Shown one piece after another: positions 50,704 to 58,259 of a stretch of DNA of 64,000 bases (position 1 is its first letter; each line of letters opens with the position of its first letter). This DNA comes from Hymenobacter psychrophilus (GTDB lineage: Bacteria; Bacteroidota; Bacteroidia; Cytophagales; Hymenobacteraceae). The notes beneath the pieces are model-generated. The model was not told the origin of the DNA, ran no database searches, and saw only the letters and a program-made list of their open reading frames with translations. Both the position numbers and the translations under genes were made by a program. The stretch is from positions 248,001 through 312,000 of the forward strand of contig NZ_FNOV01000004.1 in assembly GCF_900107135.1 (NCBI RefSeq), given 5' to 3'.

Positions 50704-50951
50704 GGGGCGAAGGTAGGAAGTGGTGAAACAGGGAGTTGATGTCCTGGGGCGCTTACGGCACAAGTAGCGCAAGCAGCGCCACTGAACTTTCCCCCATCAT
50801 TCTACCAGCTCCCTATTTCGCTTCTTGCGAACCCAACCGCCTGCTTCGCGTATCTTGCCCGGCCCGGCAACCTTTTCGTTTCCGGAGAAATATGCTGTGC
50901 TTTGCAGCCAGTCGCTTTCGTTTTCACTTGCCTCCTGCTCACCCCGCCGAG

Positions 50952-51653
50952 ATGAACGTTTTCATCAACGACATTCCGCTGATTATTAAAAAAAACAGCG
51001 AAAAGATTTACAAGCATAAGTACGACCTGATTCTGAATCCGGAGGACGAGTTTTCGTCGAAGGACCTGATTGGCGATGTGCTGGTGCGCGACGTAACCGA
51101 TGGGTTCGTTGACCGGTTGCTGCGGCTAATGGAGGTGAAGAAGCTGAAAAAGCTGACCTCTATGACGCTGCTGGCCCGCAAGAAAAAGCGGCTCATCCTG
51201 CACCTCAAAGACCAGTTCCGCATCGTGAAAGCGGCCGGCGGACTGGTGGAAAAGGACGGCATGGTGCTCATGATTTTCCGCCTCGGCAAGTGGGATTTGC
51301 CTAAGGGTAAGCTCAAGAAGGACGAAGACCCGGCCCTGGGTGCGTTGCGCGAAGTGGAGGAGGAGTGTAATGTAAAGATTGAGCTGGGCGAAAAGCTGCC
51401 CAGTACCTGGCACTCCTACGCCTACAACGGCAACAAAATCCTCAAGAAAACCAACTGGTATACCATGCCCTGCCTCGACGACACGCTGATGAAGCCGCAG
51501 GCGGAGGAGTATATTGAAGAAGTGCGCTGGATGACGCCCCAGGAGGCGCTCAGCGTACTCGACGAATCGTATGCCAGCATTGCGCTGGTGGTGCGCCATT
51601 ACCTGAGCAAAATGGCGGGCCAGATTGCGCCAAGCCCCGAAAAAACTTCTTAG
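50952..51653 (+). CDS. Nudix hydrolase with N-terminal domain
   Basis: I start at the ATG at 50952 (MNVFINDIPLIIKKNSEKIY), since the frame upstream carries no matching features. The 233-residue product has about 95 residues of unknown N-terminal domain followed by a Nudix domain (AAGGLVEKDGMVLMIFRLGK, then the Nudix box from LPKGKLKKDEDPALGALREV into EEECNV). The box fits GX5EX7REUXEEXGU except that the Gly is Asn. The fold should still bind Mg2+ and a nucleoside-diphosphate-linked substrate. The downstream lipoprotein gene starts 22 bp later. Confidence 0.9.
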   Translation: MNVFINDIPLIIKKNSEKIYKHKYDLILNPEDEFSSKDLIGDVLVRDVTDGFVDRLLRLMEVKKLKKLTSMTLLARKKKRLILHLKDQFRIVKAAGGLVEKDGMVLMIFRLGKWDLPKGKLKKDEDPALGALREVEEECNVKIELGEKLPSTWHSYAYNGNKILKKTNWYTMPCLDDTLMKPQAEEYIEEVRWMTPQEALSVLDESYASIALVVRHYLSKMAGQIAPSPEKTS

Positions 51654-51675
51654 CTTTAGCCTAAACCCGTTACTC

Positions 51676-52158
51676 ATGCGCCCAAATCTATACGTTGCCC
51701 TGGCCTTTCTCGCTGCCCTCACTACTGCCTGCAGCGGCTCGCAGGTGGCCGGCGAACGGAGCAGCCCCTCTGCCAGCACTGCCGAAAGCGGCAGCACTGC
51801 CGTAGTCGATGTGCCGGCCCTGGTGGGTCGTAATATCGACCAGCTGCGTCGCACGCTCGGTGCCCCCAAGGAAACGCGCGAACAGGCCATTGGTCTGGAC
51901 CCTACGGCCACCCAGATGAAGGCTACCCGGGGCCAGGACTGGATTAATACCTTTGAGCGCAACGGCACCACGCTGGTTGTGACCTTCGACGCCAGCAGCC
52001 GCAAAGTGCGCGACATTGTGCTGCTCGGCGTCGATGAAGACAACCTGCTGCGTGATGCCAATCTAAGCCTGACTTCGCCCGACTACCTGGTGCTGCCCGT
52101 TATGAGCCCCGGCAACAGCACCGAACTCATCGGCATGCGCGTAGTAGCCCGGCGCTAG
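51676..52158 (+). CDS. Small lipoprotein, unknown function
   Basis: Starting at the ATG at 51676, MRPNLYVALAFLAALTTAC is a lipoprotein signal (lipobox LTTAC, Cys at 19); the longer frame upstream overlaps the Nudix gene and has no signal. The 160-residue mature protein begins with a Ser/Thr/Ala/Glu-rich linker, then GRNIDQLRRTLGAPKETREQ and VVTFDASSRKVRDIVLLGVD, with alternation typical of a small alpha/beta domain. No family was recognised. It is in the same direction as the Nudix gene, 22 bp behind it, and converges with coaD, which ends at a bidirectional terminator. Confidence 0.72.
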   Translation: MRPNLYVALAFLAALTTACSGSQVAGERSSPSASTAESGSTAVVDVPALVGRNIDQLRRTLGAPKETREQAIGLDPTATQMKATRGQDWINTFERNGTTLVVTFDASSRKVRDIVLLGVDEDNLLRDANLSLTSPDYLVLPVMSPGNSTELIGMRVVARR

Positions 52159-52179
52159 CAGGCAAGCCGAATAGATAAC

Positions 52180-52244
52180 CGTTGACAGAAAAAGCCGCTG
52201 CATTCCTCCTTATAAGGGGAATGCAGCGGCTTTTTCTGTCAACG
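52180..52244. terminator. Bidirectional terminator
   Basis: GTTGACAGAAAAAGCCGCTG and its complement form the outer part of two exact arms of 27 bp (52180-52206 and 52218-52244) around an 11-base loop; runs of A/T give termination signals on both strands. It lies between the lipoprotein gene and coaD. Confidence 0.9.
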
Positions 52245-52245
52245 A

Positions 52246-52719
52246 TTACTTCAACTCAGACTTGGGCTGCGGCAGGGCGAAGGGCACGAAATCGTCGATG
52301 TTGCCGCCGAAGCGGTGGATTTCGCGGATGATGGTGCTGCTGATGGCGGCCAGCGTGGGCGAGGTGATGAGAAAAACGGTTTCGAGGGCTGGGTTGATGT
52401 GGCGGTTGGCCTGGGCAATGGTGTTTTCGTACTCGAAGTCGGTGGTGTTGCGCAGGCCGCGCAGCAGAAACCGGGCTTCCACCTCGCGGGCGAAATCGGC
52501 CGTCAGGCCCTGGTATTCCCGTACCGATACCCGGGGCTCGTCGTGAAAAACGCCTTCAATCAGCTCTATCATCTGCCCCACCGGCAGGTAGCGCTGCTTG
52601 CTGCTGTTGTTGCCGATGGCAATAATGACTTTATCAAACAGCGCAGTACCCCGGCGTACTACGTCGAGGTGGCCGTTGGTGAACGGGTCGAAAGAGCCAG
52701 GAAACAGGGCGATGCGCAT
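52246..52719 (-). CDS. coaD: Phosphopantetheine adenylyltransferase
   Basis: CoaD adds AMP to 4'-phosphopantetheine, the penultimate step of CoA synthesis. The ATG at 52719 gives MRIALFPGSFDPFTNGHLDV (HxGH-type motif as NGH, T/SFDP), and 157 residues. LRGLRNTTDFEYENTIAQAN and LAAISSTIIREIHRFG, the latter with the ISST motif, complete the site. It is on the same strand as DUF3822, separated by a pair of 8-bp repeat blocks; coaD beside DUF3822 is a known Bacteroidota arrangement. No Shine-Dalgarno is seen. Confidence 0.97.
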   Translation of the reverse strand: MRIALFPGSFDPFTNGHLDVVRRGTALFDKVIIAIGNNSSKQRYLPVGQMIELIEGVFHDEPRVSVREYQGLTADFAREVEARFLLRGLRNTTDFEYENTIAQANRHINPALETVFLITSPTLAAISSTIIREIHRFGGNIDDFVPFALPQPKSELK

Positions 52720-52720
52720 G

Positions 52721-52853
52721 GGTGGTGAGGTGGTTAGAGGTGAAATGGTGAGCTGGTAAAATGGTGCGTTGATGTTGGGGAACCCATTTGCGCTATTTGC
52801 GCCGTCTGGCCGCTCGAATATCAACGCATTATTTCATTAGCTCACCATCTCAC
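52721..52853. repeat. Facing 8-bp repeat blocks ending at the DUF3822 stop
   Basis: The left block (52721-52776) reads GGTGGTGA, GGTGGTTA, GAGGTGAA, ATGGTGAG, CTGGTAAA, ATGGTGCG, TTGATGTT. The right block (52822-52853) reads CAACGCAT, TATTTCAT, TAGCTCAC, CATCTCAC and ends exactly at the CTA (TAG stop) of the DUF3822 gene. The blocks are partly reverse-complementary in 8-bp register. The left block starts one base from the coaD ATG. Confidence 0.85.
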
Positions 52854-53747
52854 CTATTCGCAGAGGTGCAGGGCAAATAGCTCGAAGTAGCGATACTCGA
52901 ACAGGTCGTTGAGGCGGTAGCTGTAGCCCAAATCGAAGGGGCGGTTGCCGAAACGCAGGTGGCGGATATACTTGCGCAGCATCGTGAACAGCTCCGAATC
53001 ATGCATTAAATCACCCCAGATGACGACCGGGTCTTGGTCGGGGTCGAGCTGCAACTCCTGCATCACCAGGATAACATAGTAAATCAGGTCTTCGGGCGTG
53101 CTGAAGGGGTACACATTGCAAAGCAGCGGCTGCTTGCCCTGCATCACGAGTACCGTTAGCTGGCCGGGACCGATGCTGAGGTAGATGCGGCTGGCCCCGC
53201 TGGCCTCGCTCTGTTGCGCTACACCCTGCAGCAGGGCGCTGGTGCGGTGTACGAGACGGCCGGCGGGGTAGGCTTGCCCAAACCAGCCGGTCAGGCCCCG
53301 GTCAGCCGCAAACAAGCTCACAATGTCCAGGCCGCCGTGGGCATAGGCGTGTACCGACTCGTGCTCGGGGTTCAGCGCATGATGCAGGCCCAGGTAAGCG
53401 GTTTCGTCGCCGGAGCGGAACAGGGCGGCGGGCAGCAGCGTGAAGGCCCGGTTGTGCACGGCCAGGCGCACCCGGTGCCAGCCGGTACGGCCCAGCAGGT
53501 CGTGCTCGGCGGCCAGCGCCGCCAACTGCTGGGCGTAGCTGAGGCCGGGCCCGGGGGCGGCGTACTCTTCGAGAACCAGAAACTTATTGCGCCGCGCATC
53601 GGCTACGCCCAGGCGCAGTCCGGCCGGGCCGGCCGTGATGTAGAGGTTGTAAGCTGCCAGCTGCTCGGGGTCCAATGTTTCGTCGCGCAGGCGGTGCAGG
53701 GCCGCCGGGGCCAAAGAAGCAGGAGCAGCAGCAGCAGAAGACGACAT
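52854..53747 (-). CDS. DUF3822 family protein
   Basis: The start is the ATG at 53747 (MSSSAAAAPASLAPAALHRL); a TTG two codons earlier is weaker. The 297-residue product has the DUF3822 pattern (ASGASRIYLSIGPGQLTVLV, QGKQPLLCNVYPFSTPEDLI, YYVILVMQELQLDPDQDPVV, LRKYIRHLRFGNRP) and resembles an ASKHA-like or PilM-type fold without visible catalytic residues. In Bacteroidota it lies next to coaD and an rRNA methyltransferase gene; here rsmD is not seen, only coaD. Role unknown. Its stop codon closes an 8-bp repeat block. Confidence 0.88.
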   Translation of the reverse strand: MSSSAAAAPASLAPAALHRLRDETLDPEQLAAYNLYITAGPAGLRLGVADARRNKFLVLEEYAAPGPGLSYAQQLAALAAEHDLLGRTGWHRVRLAVHNRAFTLLPAALFRSGDETAYLGLHHALNPEHESVHAYAHGGLDIVSLFAADRGLTGWFGQAYPAGRLVHRTSALLQGVAQQSEASGASRIYLSIGPGQLTVLVMQGKQPLLCNVYPFSTPEDLIYYVILVMQELQLDPDQDPVVIWGDLMHDSELFTMLRKYIRHLRFGNRPFDLGYSYRLNDLFEYRYFELFALHLCE

Positions 53748-53773
53748 GGGCAACAGAAGGGGAGAGGGGAAAT

Positions 53774-53812
53774 AAAAAGGGCCAGTGCGTGCCAGGCAGC
53801 GTTCCGGCCCTT
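53774..53812 (-). terminator. Weak terminator of the Nudix gene
   Basis: AAGGGCC and GGCCCTT pair on either side of a long loop, and five A precede them on this strand, giving a T run on the minus strand 22-60 bp after the stop at 53834. The seven-base stem is short. Confidence 0.5.
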
Positions 53813-53833
53813 AAAGGTACAACGGGCCGGGTT

Positions 53834-54340
53834 TTACTTAAACCGGATTTGCGGGATGAACACGTCGTCGGAGCTGATGAGGTCGCGCAACACCGGGTGT
53901 ACCTGCCGGGGCAGCAGCTGGCCCAGCTGCCGCGGCGATACAAACTCCAAGTGCGTCAGCAGCTGCTCGTCGGGGCCATGCTCGGGGTCGCGACCGAGGC
54001 GGGGTACGGCGGTGGCATCGAGCGGCAGCACCTCAAAAAACAACTCCAGCGCCTGCAAGGTGGGGTCCTGGTACTCGTGCAGATGCAGAAACCGGCCTAC
54101 TGAAACAGTCAGGCCGGTTTCTTCTGCAAACTCGCGCTGCAATCCTTGGTGCAGTGTTTCGCCGAACTGCCAGCCCCCGCCCGGCGGCGACCAGAACGGC
54201 AGCCCATCGGGCAGCAGGCCGCGGTGGGCCGTAAGCAGCAGGTTGCCCTCGCGGACGAGCAGGCCGCATACCCGCACCCGGGCCCGGCCGGTATAGGCCT
54301 GCAGCAGTTCAGTAGACGGGGCAGTAGAAGGAAGATCCAT
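53834..54340 (-). CDS. Nudix hydrolase
   Basis: The ATG at 54340 gives MDLPSTAPSTELLQAYTGRA (168 residues); the upstream part of the frame crosses the divergent promoter region and is not coding. The Nudix box is intact: GGGWQFGETLHQGLQREFAE then ETGL, fitting GX5EX7REUXEEXGU. FWSPPGGGWQFGE has the canonical GGG before it. Members of this type hydrolyse nucleoside diphosphates linked to another group (ADP-ribose, NTPs). It is divergent from the PaaI-type thioesterase gene across 111 bp. Confidence 0.93.
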   Translation of the reverse strand: MDLPSTAPSTELLQAYTGRARVRVCGLLVREGNLLLTAHRGLLPDGLPFWSPPGGGWQFGETLHQGLQREFAEETGLTVSVGRFLHLHEYQDPTLQALELFFEVLPLDATAVPRLGRDPEHGPDEQLLTHLEFVSPRQLGQLLPRQVHPVLRDLISSDDVFIPQIRFK

Positions 54341-54439
54341 AGAGTACGCAAAGCTACAGTATGAAGCAGTAACGCATTCGGCAGCCCGATATTTCGTTCG
54401 TCCGCCGCCCGGAAGCTGCCGCGCAACCCGCCGAAACCC

Positions 54440-54447
54440 CACCTTTG
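54440..54447 (+). promoter_or_regulatory. -7-like element CACCTTTG of the thioesterase gene
   Basis: CACCTTTG departs from TAnnTTTG only at its first base, and ends 4 bp before the ATG at 54452, the same geometry as 21034-21041. A leaderless mRNA is predicted. Confidence 0.45.
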
Positions 54448-54451
54448 CCCC

Positions 54452-54886
54452 ATGATAACCCCCAATACTCCCGAACCCCTCGAAGCCTTGCAAGCCCGTA
54501 TCCGTCGCAAGCTGGTCCGCCAGCACTTCATGCACCACATCGGCGCCGACCTCACGCTAATCGAACCCGGCCGCATCGAGGCTGAGCTGACGTTGCAGCA
54601 GCAGCACCAGCAGCACACAGGCTTCGCCCACGGCGGCCTGGTGGCCACCATGGCCGACCTAGTGGCCGGTTTCGCGGCCGTTACGCTTGTGCCCGAGGGC
54701 ACGGGCGTAGTTACGGTAGAGCTCAAAACCAGCTACCTGCACCCTGGCGTAGGCCAGCGCCTGCGGGCCGTGGGTTGGGTGCTGAAAGCCGGCCGCCGCC
54801 TGCACTTCTGCGAGTCGGAGGTGTGGTGCGACGACAAGCTGATTGCCAAAGCCACGGCCACCATGGCCGTTATCGAGCCCAGTTGA
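54452..54886 (+). CDS. PaaI-family hotdog thioesterase
   Basis: The 144-residue product has the signature HHIGADLTLIEPGRIEAELT, QHTGFAHGGLVATMADLVAG and VTVELKTSYLHPGVGQRLRA, which match the PaaI/YdiI type of acyl-CoA thioesterase, with the active-site Asp in MADL and HGG in front. These enzymes hydrolyse acyl- or aryl-CoA esters as housekeeping. It starts beside a -7 promoter element and is followed at 2 bp by an unrelated gene, so both are cotranscribed. Substrate cannot be told from sequence. Confidence 0.92.
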   Translation: MITPNTPEPLEALQARIRRKLVRQHFMHHIGADLTLIEPGRIEAELTLQQQHQQHTGFAHGGLVATMADLVAGFAAVTLVPEGTGVVTVELKTSYLHPGVGQRLRAVGWVLKAGRRLHFCESEVWCDDKLIAKATATMAVIEPS

Positions 54887-54888
54887 CT

Positions 54889-55452
54889 ATGGAGGAGACA
54901 GCAAGTTTTTTCGTGAGTTGGTTGCGCTGGCAGCAGCAGGATGGCTACGCGCTGTGGATTGATGAGCCCGAACGGGAGCTATATTGGGCGGACGCTCAAG
55001 GCAATATTCCTCTGTTTACAACCAGCGAGGAGGTCGGACTACTGGCTGCCAAGCTTGGCGTTCAGATATATATTCAGGCAGAACAGCCCCGCATGATTGA
55101 TTTAGACTGTGTGTGGCAATGGCTACAACAGTCGCAGAAGCGCCCGCCCAAGGAATGCTTGGCTATCTGGGGTACGTTTAGCGACGTGGGCTCGGGAGTA
55201 AGCGTGCCGTTCGATGGCGACCGAAGGAGTGCGGTGCGTAATCGGGTTTTCGATAAGCTGTATTTCAACGACGGTATTTTCCAGATAAATCAGGACGGGA
55301 AAATGGACTTTCATGGTCCTCACACTAAACCTTGGATACCAGGCTGGCGGCGGGAGGAGCGCAAAAGGCTGAAACGCGCCCTTCAGCAAGGATTCCGGCT
55401 GTGGAATAAGTACACCTACCGGGCAACCATCGACGCGGTACTGCTGCCGTAG
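54889..55452 (+). CDS. Hypothetical protein, Trp/Tyr-rich
   Basis: The 187-residue product begins MEETASFFVSWLRWQQQDGY 2 bp after the thioesterase stop, so it is translationally linked to it. It is unusually rich in Trp, Arg and Gln, with no signal peptide or membrane helix. The middle (KRPPKECLAIWGTFSDVGSG) and WGTFSDVGSGVSVPFDGDRR might form a small alpha/beta domain. Its codon use is closer to average than its neighbours, with more A/T-ending codons (for example ATATATATTCAGGCA near 55065), which may mark a more recent acquisition. No family recognised. Confidence 0.68.
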   Translation: MEETASFFVSWLRWQQQDGYALWIDEPERELYWADAQGNIPLFTTSEEVGLLAAKLGVQIYIQAEQPRMIDLDCVWQWLQQSQKRPPKECLAIWGTFSDVGSGVSVPFDGDRRSAVRNRVFDKLYFNDGIFQINQDGKMDFHGPHTKPWIPGWRREERKRLKRALQQGFRLWNKYTYRATIDAVLLP

Positions 55453-55471
55453 CCCCCGCACGGCTATGCCG

Positions 55472-55479
55472 TATCTTTG
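55472..55479 (+). promoter_or_regulatory. -7 element TATCTTTG of the helicase gene
   Basis: TATCTTTG fits TAnnTTTG and ends 6 bp before the ATG at 55486, supporting that ATG as start over the TTG at 55477 and predicting a leaderless mRNA. Confidence 0.6.
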
Positions 55480-55485
55480 CACAGT

Positions 55486-56913
55486 ATGCTAAGTGTCAGA
55501 ACTCCTTCCGTCCGCGACTATTTCCCCTTCGAGCCCACCCAGGACCAGGCTGCCCTGTTTCAGCAGCTCGATGGGTTTTTGAAGGACGATTTGCCGGGCC
55601 GTAAGGCGTTTGTGCTGCGGGGCTACGCCGGCACTGGCAAAACCACCGTGGTCAGCGCCCTGGTGCAGTGGCTGCACCAGATGGGCCGCAAATACGTGTT
55701 GATGGCCCCCACCGGCCGCGCCGCCAAAGTCATGGGCACCTACTCGGGCGTGGCCGCCAGCACCATTCACAAGAAAATCTACCGCCAGACCAGCGGCCAG
55801 CCGGCCCAGGGCCTTACGTTTCAGCGCCAGCCCAACCGCGCCCAGGACACACTGTTCATTGTCGATGAAGCCTCGATGATTTCCGACGAAAAGGCCTTTG
55901 GCTCGACCGGCCTGCTCGACGACTTGATGAGCTACGTGTTTGAAAAAACGTCAAACCGCCTGCTGCTCATCGGCGACACTGCCCAGCTGCCTCCGGTAGG
56001 CCAGCTGCTCAGTCCCGCCCTCGACCCCGACCTGCTGCGCGACCGGTTCCGGGCCGAGGTGGGCTCGGTGGAGCTGCGCCAGGTGATGCGCCAGGCCGAG
56101 AAGTCGGGCATCCTGATGAACGCCACCGTGCTGCGCGAGGAGCTGCGCCAGGCCGAGCCCAACATCCAGTTCTTCACCAAAGGCTACCCCGATATCTTCT
56201 CGATGGGCACCGACAAGCTCGAAGACGGCCTGCGTTGGGCCTACAAGCACTTCGGCTACGAGAATAGCACCATCATCTGCCGCTCCAACAAAAACGCCAA
56301 CCAGTACAACCAGTACATCCGCCGCATCCTGTTCGAGGCCGAAGACGAGATTGAGTCGGGCGACTACCTGATGGTGGTGCGCAACAACTACTACTGGCTG
56401 CCCAAGGATTCCGACATCGGCTTCCTGGCCAACGGCGACTTCGTGCAGGTGGTCAAAATCATCCGCCTCACCGAGGAATTCGGCTTCCGCTTCGCCGATG
56501 CCCGCGTGCGCCTCGTGGACTACCCCGACGAGCCCGACCTGGAAGTAAAGCTGCTGCTTGACACGCTGCACACCGAAAGCCCCGGCCTGCCCGCCGACCG
56601 CAACAAAGCCCTCTACGAGGCCGTCAGCGAAGATTACAACCACCTTACTACCAAGAAAGAGAAGAGTGCCGCTTTGCGCAAAGACCCCTTCCTGAACGCG
56701 CTGCAAGTCAAGTTCGCCTACGCCCTCACTTGCCACAAAGCCCAGGGCGGCCAGTGGCAGGCTGTTTTTGTCGACCACGGCTACCTGAAGGAAGACATGG
56801 TGAACTCCGAGTTTGCCCGCTGGCTCTACACGGCCGTCACCCGCTCGTCGGAGAAGCTGTTTCTGCTTAATTTCAACCAGAAGCTGCTCGGCGACCCGGC
56901 CGAGGACGAGTAA
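55486..56913 (+). CDS. RecD-like DNA helicase / AAA family
   Basis: The 475-residue product is an SF1 helicase of the RecD2/Pif1-like type. Walker A is GYAGTGKTT at 46-54; VLMAPTGRAAKVM, the TIHKKIY motif, Walker B FIVDEASMIS, LLIGDTAQLPPVG and, near the end, the UvrD_C_2-like ALTCHKAQGGQWQAVFVD and WLYTAVTRSSEKLFLLN. RecBCD partners are not seen here and the protein is smaller than RecD, so it probably acts alone, unwinding DNA 5' to 3' in repair or recombination. A promoter -7 element directly precedes the ATG. Confidence 0.95.
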   Translation: MLSVRTPSVRDYFPFEPTQDQAALFQQLDGFLKDDLPGRKAFVLRGYAGTGKTTVVSALVQWLHQMGRKYVLMAPTGRAAKVMGTYSGVAASTIHKKIYRQTSGQPAQGLTFQRQPNRAQDTLFIVDEASMISDEKAFGSTGLLDDLMSYVFEKTSNRLLLIGDTAQLPPVGQLLSPALDPDLLRDRFRAEVGSVELRQVMRQAEKSGILMNATVLREELRQAEPNIQFFTKGYPDIFSMGTDKLEDGLRWAYKHFGYENSTIICRSNKNANQYNQYIRRILFEAEDEIESGDYLMVVRNNYYWLPKDSDIGFLANGDFVQVVKIIRLTEEFGFRFADARVRLVDYPDEPDLEVKLLLDTLHTESPGLPADRNKALYEAVSEDYNHLTTKKEKSAALRKDPFLNALQVKFAYALTCHKAQGGQWQAVFVDHGYLKEDMVNSEFARWLYTAVTRSSEKLFLLNFNQKLLGDPAEDE

Positions 56914-57046
56914 GTCATACTGAATGGTCCGATGAACTTCAACGTCTATGGGCCGCGTTAAGGATCAGCAAGACTAGCCCGAAACTTGGCTGGTGCACCT
57001 CGGTAGAATTTTCCGTACTTTTCACTGTCATTTACCCATTTGCCTT

Positions 57047-57589
57047 ATGAAAAATGTTCTTTTTCTGGCTCTGTCGCTATCGGTGATGGGCCTGAGCGCT
57101 CAGGCGCAATCTGTGAAACCGGCCAACGCCCAGGCCAAAGTGGCGGGTCCGCAAATCCAGTTTGAGGAAACCAAATACGAGTTTGGGGCCGTATCAACGG
57201 GTGCCGTAGTCGACCACACCTTCAAGTTCAAGAACGTGGGTACCCAGCCGCTGGTCATCTCCAACATCGGTGTTACCTGCGGCTGCACCACGCCCGAGTG
57301 GAGCCGTGAGCCTATCATGCCCGGCAAGTCGGGCACGGTGGTGGCCAAGTTCAACACGGCCGGCAAGTATGGCATGCAAAACAAGGTGCTCACCGTCGAG
57401 TCGAACTCGGTGGGCGGCAACGCCATGGTAGCCATTATCGGCGATGTGAAAGAAGCCGGTGCCGCCTCGTCTTCTATGCAGACTACCCCCGCCGGTAATA
57501 TTGAGTCGATGGTAGACCAGAGCGCCCCCGACGGCAAAACGAAGCTGAAGATGGATGACAATAAAATCAAGGCCAAGAAGAAATCGTAA
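57047..57589 (+). CDS. DUF1573 domain secreted protein
   Basis: The ATG at 57047 gives a signal peptide (MKNVLFLALSLSVMGLSAQAQ). The 180-residue mature protein has the DUF1573 fold, a beta-sandwich of the Ig type: FEETKYEFGAVSTGAVVDHT, FKFKNVGTQPLVISNIGVTC, GCTTPEWSREPIMPGKSGTV and VVAKFNTAGKYGMQNKVLTV. The pair CGCTTP is the family hallmark. The tail is Lys-rich (DNKIKAKKKS). Role is unknown; such proteins are abundant in Bacteroidota and sit in the periplasm or outer surface. It is followed by a terminator. Confidence 0.93.
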   Translation: MKNVLFLALSLSVMGLSAQAQSVKPANAQAKVAGPQIQFEETKYEFGAVSTGAVVDHTFKFKNVGTQPLVISNIGVTCGCTTPEWSREPIMPGKSGTVVAKFNTAGKYGMQNKVLTVESNSVGGNAMVAIIGDVKEAGAASSSMQTTPAGNIESMVDQSAPDGKTKLKMDDNKIKAKKKS

Positions 57590-57607
57590 GACAAATTCTT
57601 CCAGGTG

Positions 57608-57644
57608 AAAAAAGGCGCTTCCCCTCGCAGGGAAGCGCCTTTTC
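57608..57644 (+). terminator. Terminator of the DUF1573 gene
   Basis: AAAAGGCGCTTCCC and GGGAAGCGCCTTTT pair around CTCGCA, followed by a short T run. Confidence 0.92.
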
Positions 57645-57705
57645 TTGTTCGATTGAGAAGGTAGAGCGAAAGCCAAAGGCTAAAAGCCATCAGCTTAGCT
57701 CAGCC

Positions 57706-58083
57706 CTACAGCTGCCGGGCGGCCAGCAGCAGCATAATCCAGCCGGCAATGAAGAGTACGCCGCCGATGGGCGTAACGGCCCCGAGCTTGGTAATGCCCG
57801 TCAGGCAGAGCACGTAGAGCGAGCCGCTGAACACGAGGATGCCGCCCAGCCACAGCCACGCCACGGTGCCCAAGCTCTTCAGTTCCGGCCGCATCAGCAG
57901 CAGCAACCCAATGCCCAGCAGCGCCAGCGTGTGAAAAAACTGGTACCGCACGGCCGTTTCAAACGTTTCGAAGCGCCCAGCCGCCTCCAGGCTCTTGCGC
58001 AGCCCGTGCGCCGCAAAGGCCCCGATGCCCACGCTCAAAGCGCCCAGCAGCGCCGCCAGTTGGATGATAATTTTAGCAGTCAT
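57706..58083 (-). CDS. DUF423 membrane protein
   Basis: The ATG at 58083 gives MTAKIIIQLAALLGALSVGI (125 residues); the longer frame runs into the palindromic repeat. Four membrane helices carry the DUF423 marks GAFAAHGLRKSLE (His and Gly), TAVRYQFFHTLALL and GGILVFSGSLYVLCLTGI, LGAVTPIGGVLFIAGW. The family is widespread with no proven role. It is preceded by the repeat 58126-58248 and by yggS beyond it on the same strand. Confidence 0.92.
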   Translation of the reverse strand: MTAKIIIQLAALLGALSVGIGAFAAHGLRKSLEAAGRFETFETAVRYQFFHTLALLGIGLLLLMRPELKSLGTVAWLWLGGILVFSGSLYVLCLTGITKLGAVTPIGGVLFIAGWIMLLLAARQL

Positions 58084-58125
58084 TGGAATTGGTTCTTGGT
58101 GAGTAATGAACGGGCAGTAATACCT

Positions 58126-58248
58126 CGTCATGCTGAGCGAAGGCGCAGCCGCAGTCGAAGCATCTCTACCGCAATGGTAAAATCAACGACAGGGTTACTG
58201 TTGCAGTAAAGATGCTTCGACTGCGGCTGCGCCTTCGCTCAGCATAAC
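58126..58248. repeat. Palindromic repeat, GCATCTCTACC family, copy 3
   Basis: GTCATGCTGAGCGAAGGCGC at the left and GCGCCTTCGCTCAGCAT at the right flank GAAGCATCTCTACCGCAA facing TTGCAGTAAAGATGCTTC. About 45 of 50 arm positions pair. It lies between yggS and the DUF423 gene. Confidence 0.88.
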
Positions 58249-58259
58249 TGTGTGCAAAT

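Noticed and set aside
52720..52824. N-terminal extension of CoaD
   Set aside because: The frame upstream runs through the 8-bp repeat block and the family starts at MRIALFPGSFDP.
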